Assembly: GCA_014529385.2 (NCBI GenBank)
Contig: CM043955.1
Location: 141,144,640 to 141,208,639, forward strand
DNA from: Adiantum capillus-veneris
Lineage: Eukaryota > Streptophyta > Polypodiopsida > Polypodiales > Pteridaceae
Reading direction: 5' to 3'
Length of the DNA: 64,000 nt
Both the position numbers and the translations under genes were made by a program. How positions within the stretch are numbered: the first letter of the stretch is position 1; each line of letters opens with the position of its first letter. Positions 61,127 through 64,000 of the stretch are shown here, piece after piece. The notes under the pieces are model-generated. The model worked only from the letters and a program-made list of their open reading frames with translations, was not told where the DNA came from and searched no databases.

Positions 61127-64000
61127 ATGTATTTAAGGTCAAGAGCCTTTTTTAAGTCAAGAGCTAAAAGTGTCAAAAGTCAAGTAAGCACCACGTCCAC
61201 TGAGGAGAGTGTAACTCAGACAAGGCTAGATCCATTAGCACCGACCATTGAGGAAGGTAGTGATACTGATACTTCATCAGATAAGTCCTTCTTCATGATG
61301 AGGAGTCAACAGCCAGGAGGTTTCTCCGGTGAAGGAGCAATGCTAGAAGGAAGTACCTCCCAGAACCCTTTGAACGATGCCAAGTTCACTATAATCTTCT
61401 TAGAAGGAACAAACTCTAGGGGAGCCCTAGTTTATTCTGACTATCGGGGACACAAGTGTATTTGTATAGAAGAAAGATCTTCTTAAAGACTAGAGATAAT
61501 TCAAGTCTATGATGATGAAGACAGATTCCGAGATGAAAAGGGGAACCACTACCTGATAGTTAGCAACCCTGAGGATTACAACAGTTATGGAGATAATGTA
61601 GCAAAAGGAAAAATGATCCAAGAAACTCAAGAACCGCCTTCAAAAATTGATCAACCTGGAGCTCTTTTTATGTATGAAAAAAAAACCCAAGGTCTCTACC
61701 TATAATGAGAATGTGGGAATTTACAAGCATGAGAGGGAGGGAGGAGTCTCTTATTTTCGATGCAAAGAACCATACCCAAATGAATTAAGCAAAGACAAGG
61801 TTCTTTACTTGTTCTCTTATGAAAGTGCTATGGGTAAGGACATCATTTTTGTTGACAGGTACGGGCGAAAATACAAACGTATTCTCCCAGCGGAGGTAGA
61901 AAAGACAACAATTCTAGAAACGCCAACATATGCCCCCGAGGAAGTACCAAGGTCCACCTATACCCCTAACAAGTCAACAAATCCATTTTTAGAAGAGTAC
62001 GATGCAACATCACATTCTAACCGACAACAGACGTTCAGCTACCAGAACCAACAAGCAACCCAATCATCATTGCAGGCATGGCTTCAACAAAGTGCGACAT
62101 TGGAACAAAACCGAAATAGAAATGGTTATCCAGCTGCAAGAGGTCTAAGAGATTTACAAGAACCACCACTCTATTCACAATATCAAGGCAAGAGTAAGCC
62201 AAAAACTCAAGAGTCGGCACAGCCTAGAAGACAACCCATAGAACGAGTTCGAAGAGATGAACCACCTCTTGCAAGAACCGTCAAAAATTATGGCTTAGGA
62301 GAACCTCTGGGAGAGGAACCCTCCCAGTACCGAAGGCCAGAGGAGACATATTGAGTAGGACGAGGAGGACCAATGATGAGATTTGTAGACCATCGTAGAA
62401 TTAGACCTTCTCAGGTGCAAAAATGGATAAACAAGAAATACACGAGAAACAGAGACCCTAGAGATCATGTAGCAGCCTTTGTGCGCGTACTTAGAGCTGA
62501 AGAAGTGTTGGACTTCTCTACTCAATTTGCAAGGTTTGGGCTTACTCTAGAGGAGGATGCCGCTACTTGGTTTGACTCTGTGGAGTGTAGAGATTTCGAG
62601 TCTATGGAGGAAGTTTTTGACGAATATATAGAGGAATTCTCACAAAGGGGGATAGCTCATAATACAGTCTCACAAGTCCATAAGCTCAAACAAAAAGAAG
62701 GGGAATCTGTGCGAAAGGTAGCCCTACATCTAAAAAGATATGTGAACTTCTGTCCTGTGGAAGAACTGCCAACTCAGTCCAGACTTATGCTTATATTTAT
62801 TCAAGGACTAAGGAATGCAGATCTCCAGAAGGACTTACATATGAAGAGGAGCACGACGTTAAATGAGTTAACTAAGGAAGCTCTTTGCCTTGTAGACAAT
62901 TGTGCGGTCTACAAGGAGGGTGAATTTAAGGATCTTGATGACGATTCATCCTCACAACAAAGTAGAAGCAAGTTCTCTAAGACATCACTGAAAGGAGAAG
63001 TAGCTGTAAGCCAGGAGCAGCTTGTAGAGGACGTGCTAAAATTTTTTTATATGTATGCCAAGCCTCAGGCTAAGCAGCCGAAATGGTGTGCTATTGAACA
63101 AAAATGGACAAACCATGCGACAGAGGAATGTTATCATAACAAGGGATATGTGAGAGAGCGACCATATGCTCCCCAAGTTCAGGCAGCATCTCCTCAACTT
63201 CCACTGATGCCTAGGTATCAAGCATGCAGCCTATCTGGACCTGTAGGTGTTGAAAGACCACAACCAGTATTGGGGCAACAACCACCTCTACTAGGAGTAA
63301 GACCGGTAGGCATAAGATACACACCAACGGTAAACGAACCAGAAGAGAAGGCTTTGGTACCTATGCATGCATATTACGATGATTCCAATGGATATGTAGC
63401 AAATCATGTCTATTAAACACCAGAAGAACCACCAATGCCAGAACCTTGGAGCATGGTTGGAAGTACAGGACCACCAACAGGTGCACATGCAGCAGGAGAA
63501 GGAAGATACATCATGGATGAACGAACACTGTTGTTCATAGCCAACGGAGGCATGGGAAGGCAGAGGCATGCATACCAACAAAGAGGAGCTCAAGGAGCAC
63601 CTCAACAGCCTAAGGGACCCTACTACAAGTGTTGTGGATACCATTGGCTAAGAGACTGTCCTCATGATGAAATCATTAGAGCCAACGCATATTGCACCGG
63701 GTGTGGAATTACTCACTTGATTCTTGATTTCCCTAAGAACCCGAGCAAAGGAGAAAAAAATTCATTTAACATGGTAAATTCCATACCATCGCCAGTGGGG
63801 TCAGAAAACGAAACTACGGTTCCTGTTAAGGTCTTGACGAGAGCCCAAACAAGGAAAGATGACAATCAGCCCAAGAGTAATGATGGAAATCAAGAGGAAA
63901 TCAAGACTGACAAGTCTAGCGTCAGTCGTGATAATCCTTGGAAAGAACGAAGAGCGAAAATGAAAGCTAGACATGAACAAAAACAGAAGGCTGTAGAAGT
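61127..64000 (+). pseudogene. Second Tat-like gag, incomplete at window edge
   Basis: Homologue of 30247-33059, roughly 75-85% alike at protein level by eye. Starts MYLRSRAFFKSRAKS (an ATG nine bases upstream is also possible). FTIIFLEGTNSRGALVYSDY, KVLYLFSYESAMGKDIIFVD, then the gag core DPRDHVAAFVRVLRAEE, LEEDAATWFDSVECRDFESM, RGIAHNTVSQVHKLKQKEGE. The 62373-63416 frame is open for 347 codons, with the segment KDLHMKRSTTLNELTKEA that copy one lost. Stops at 61484, 62352 and 63414. The first knuckle reads CCGYHWLRDC (first Cys of the pair lost); the second C-T-G-C-G-I-T-H is followed by LILDF, last Cys lost. Runs off the window. Confidence 0.85.

Overview
The window is nuclear DNA from a land plant. 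It is a repeat-dense, gene-poor block made almost entirely of nested and decayed transposable elements. I see no host gene, tRNA, rRNA or prokaryotic feature. The plant call rests on element types and their order: a CACTA (En/Spm) transposase with DUF4218- and DUF4216-like regions followed by a TNPA-like gene, chromodomain Ty3/gypsy elements, a Ty1/copia element primed by initiator tRNA-Met, and very large Tat/Athila-like Ty3/gypsy elements with a TGGCGCC primer site. The species cannot be named from the sequence; a non-flowering plant is possible but unproven.

Layout. 1-1160: low-complexity DNA. 1160-4181: CACTA copy A (broken TNPD, then a TNPA cut at about 4181). 4182-17908: a chromovirus in two opposed halves. 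RT-RNaseH-integrase-chromodomain and a truncated LTR lie on the + strand (4187-8316). The RT start, protease, gag, leader, primer site and 5' LTR lie on the - strand (8317-17908). A complete 5.1-kb copia element (10444-15552) sits inside the gag. 17957-18237: a 280-bp hairpin. 18445-20402: CACTA copy B (TNPA gene and 3' terminus). 20403-22222: a third chromovirus tail plus LTR. 22223-27403: LINE, unidentified and hAT remnants.

27404-about 43370: a giant Tat-like element inserted in the hAT remnant. It holds LTR, primer site, leader with long palindromes, gag with two zinc knuckles, protease, RT, RNase H and integrase. After integrase come a second protease-like ORF, a basic W-I-P-K repeat ORF, an array of palindromes spaced exactly 285 bp, and an unassigned ORF. 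43371-52210: opposed fragments of the same Tat family, a decayed gag-like gene split by a 449-bp hairpin insertion with 24-bp flanking duplications, and three 770-bp tandem repeats. 52211-58469: AT-rich DNA, microsatellites, an intact 218-bp hAT MITE, a copia scrap and a chromovirus LTR. 58470-64000: a second Tat-like element (LTR, primer site, leader with a different palindrome spaced exactly 297 bp, gag) that runs off the window.

Every coding region is broken by stops, frameshifts or deletions, so mobility in cis is unlikely; the MITE and hairpins could only move in trans. The most interesting signal is the pair of evenly spaced long palindrome arrays in the untranslated parts of two related Tat-like elements: same architecture, unrelated palindrome sequence. 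Next are the post-integrase retropepsin, the hairpin insertion, and an apparent inversion that splits a reverse transcriptase at a small palindrome.
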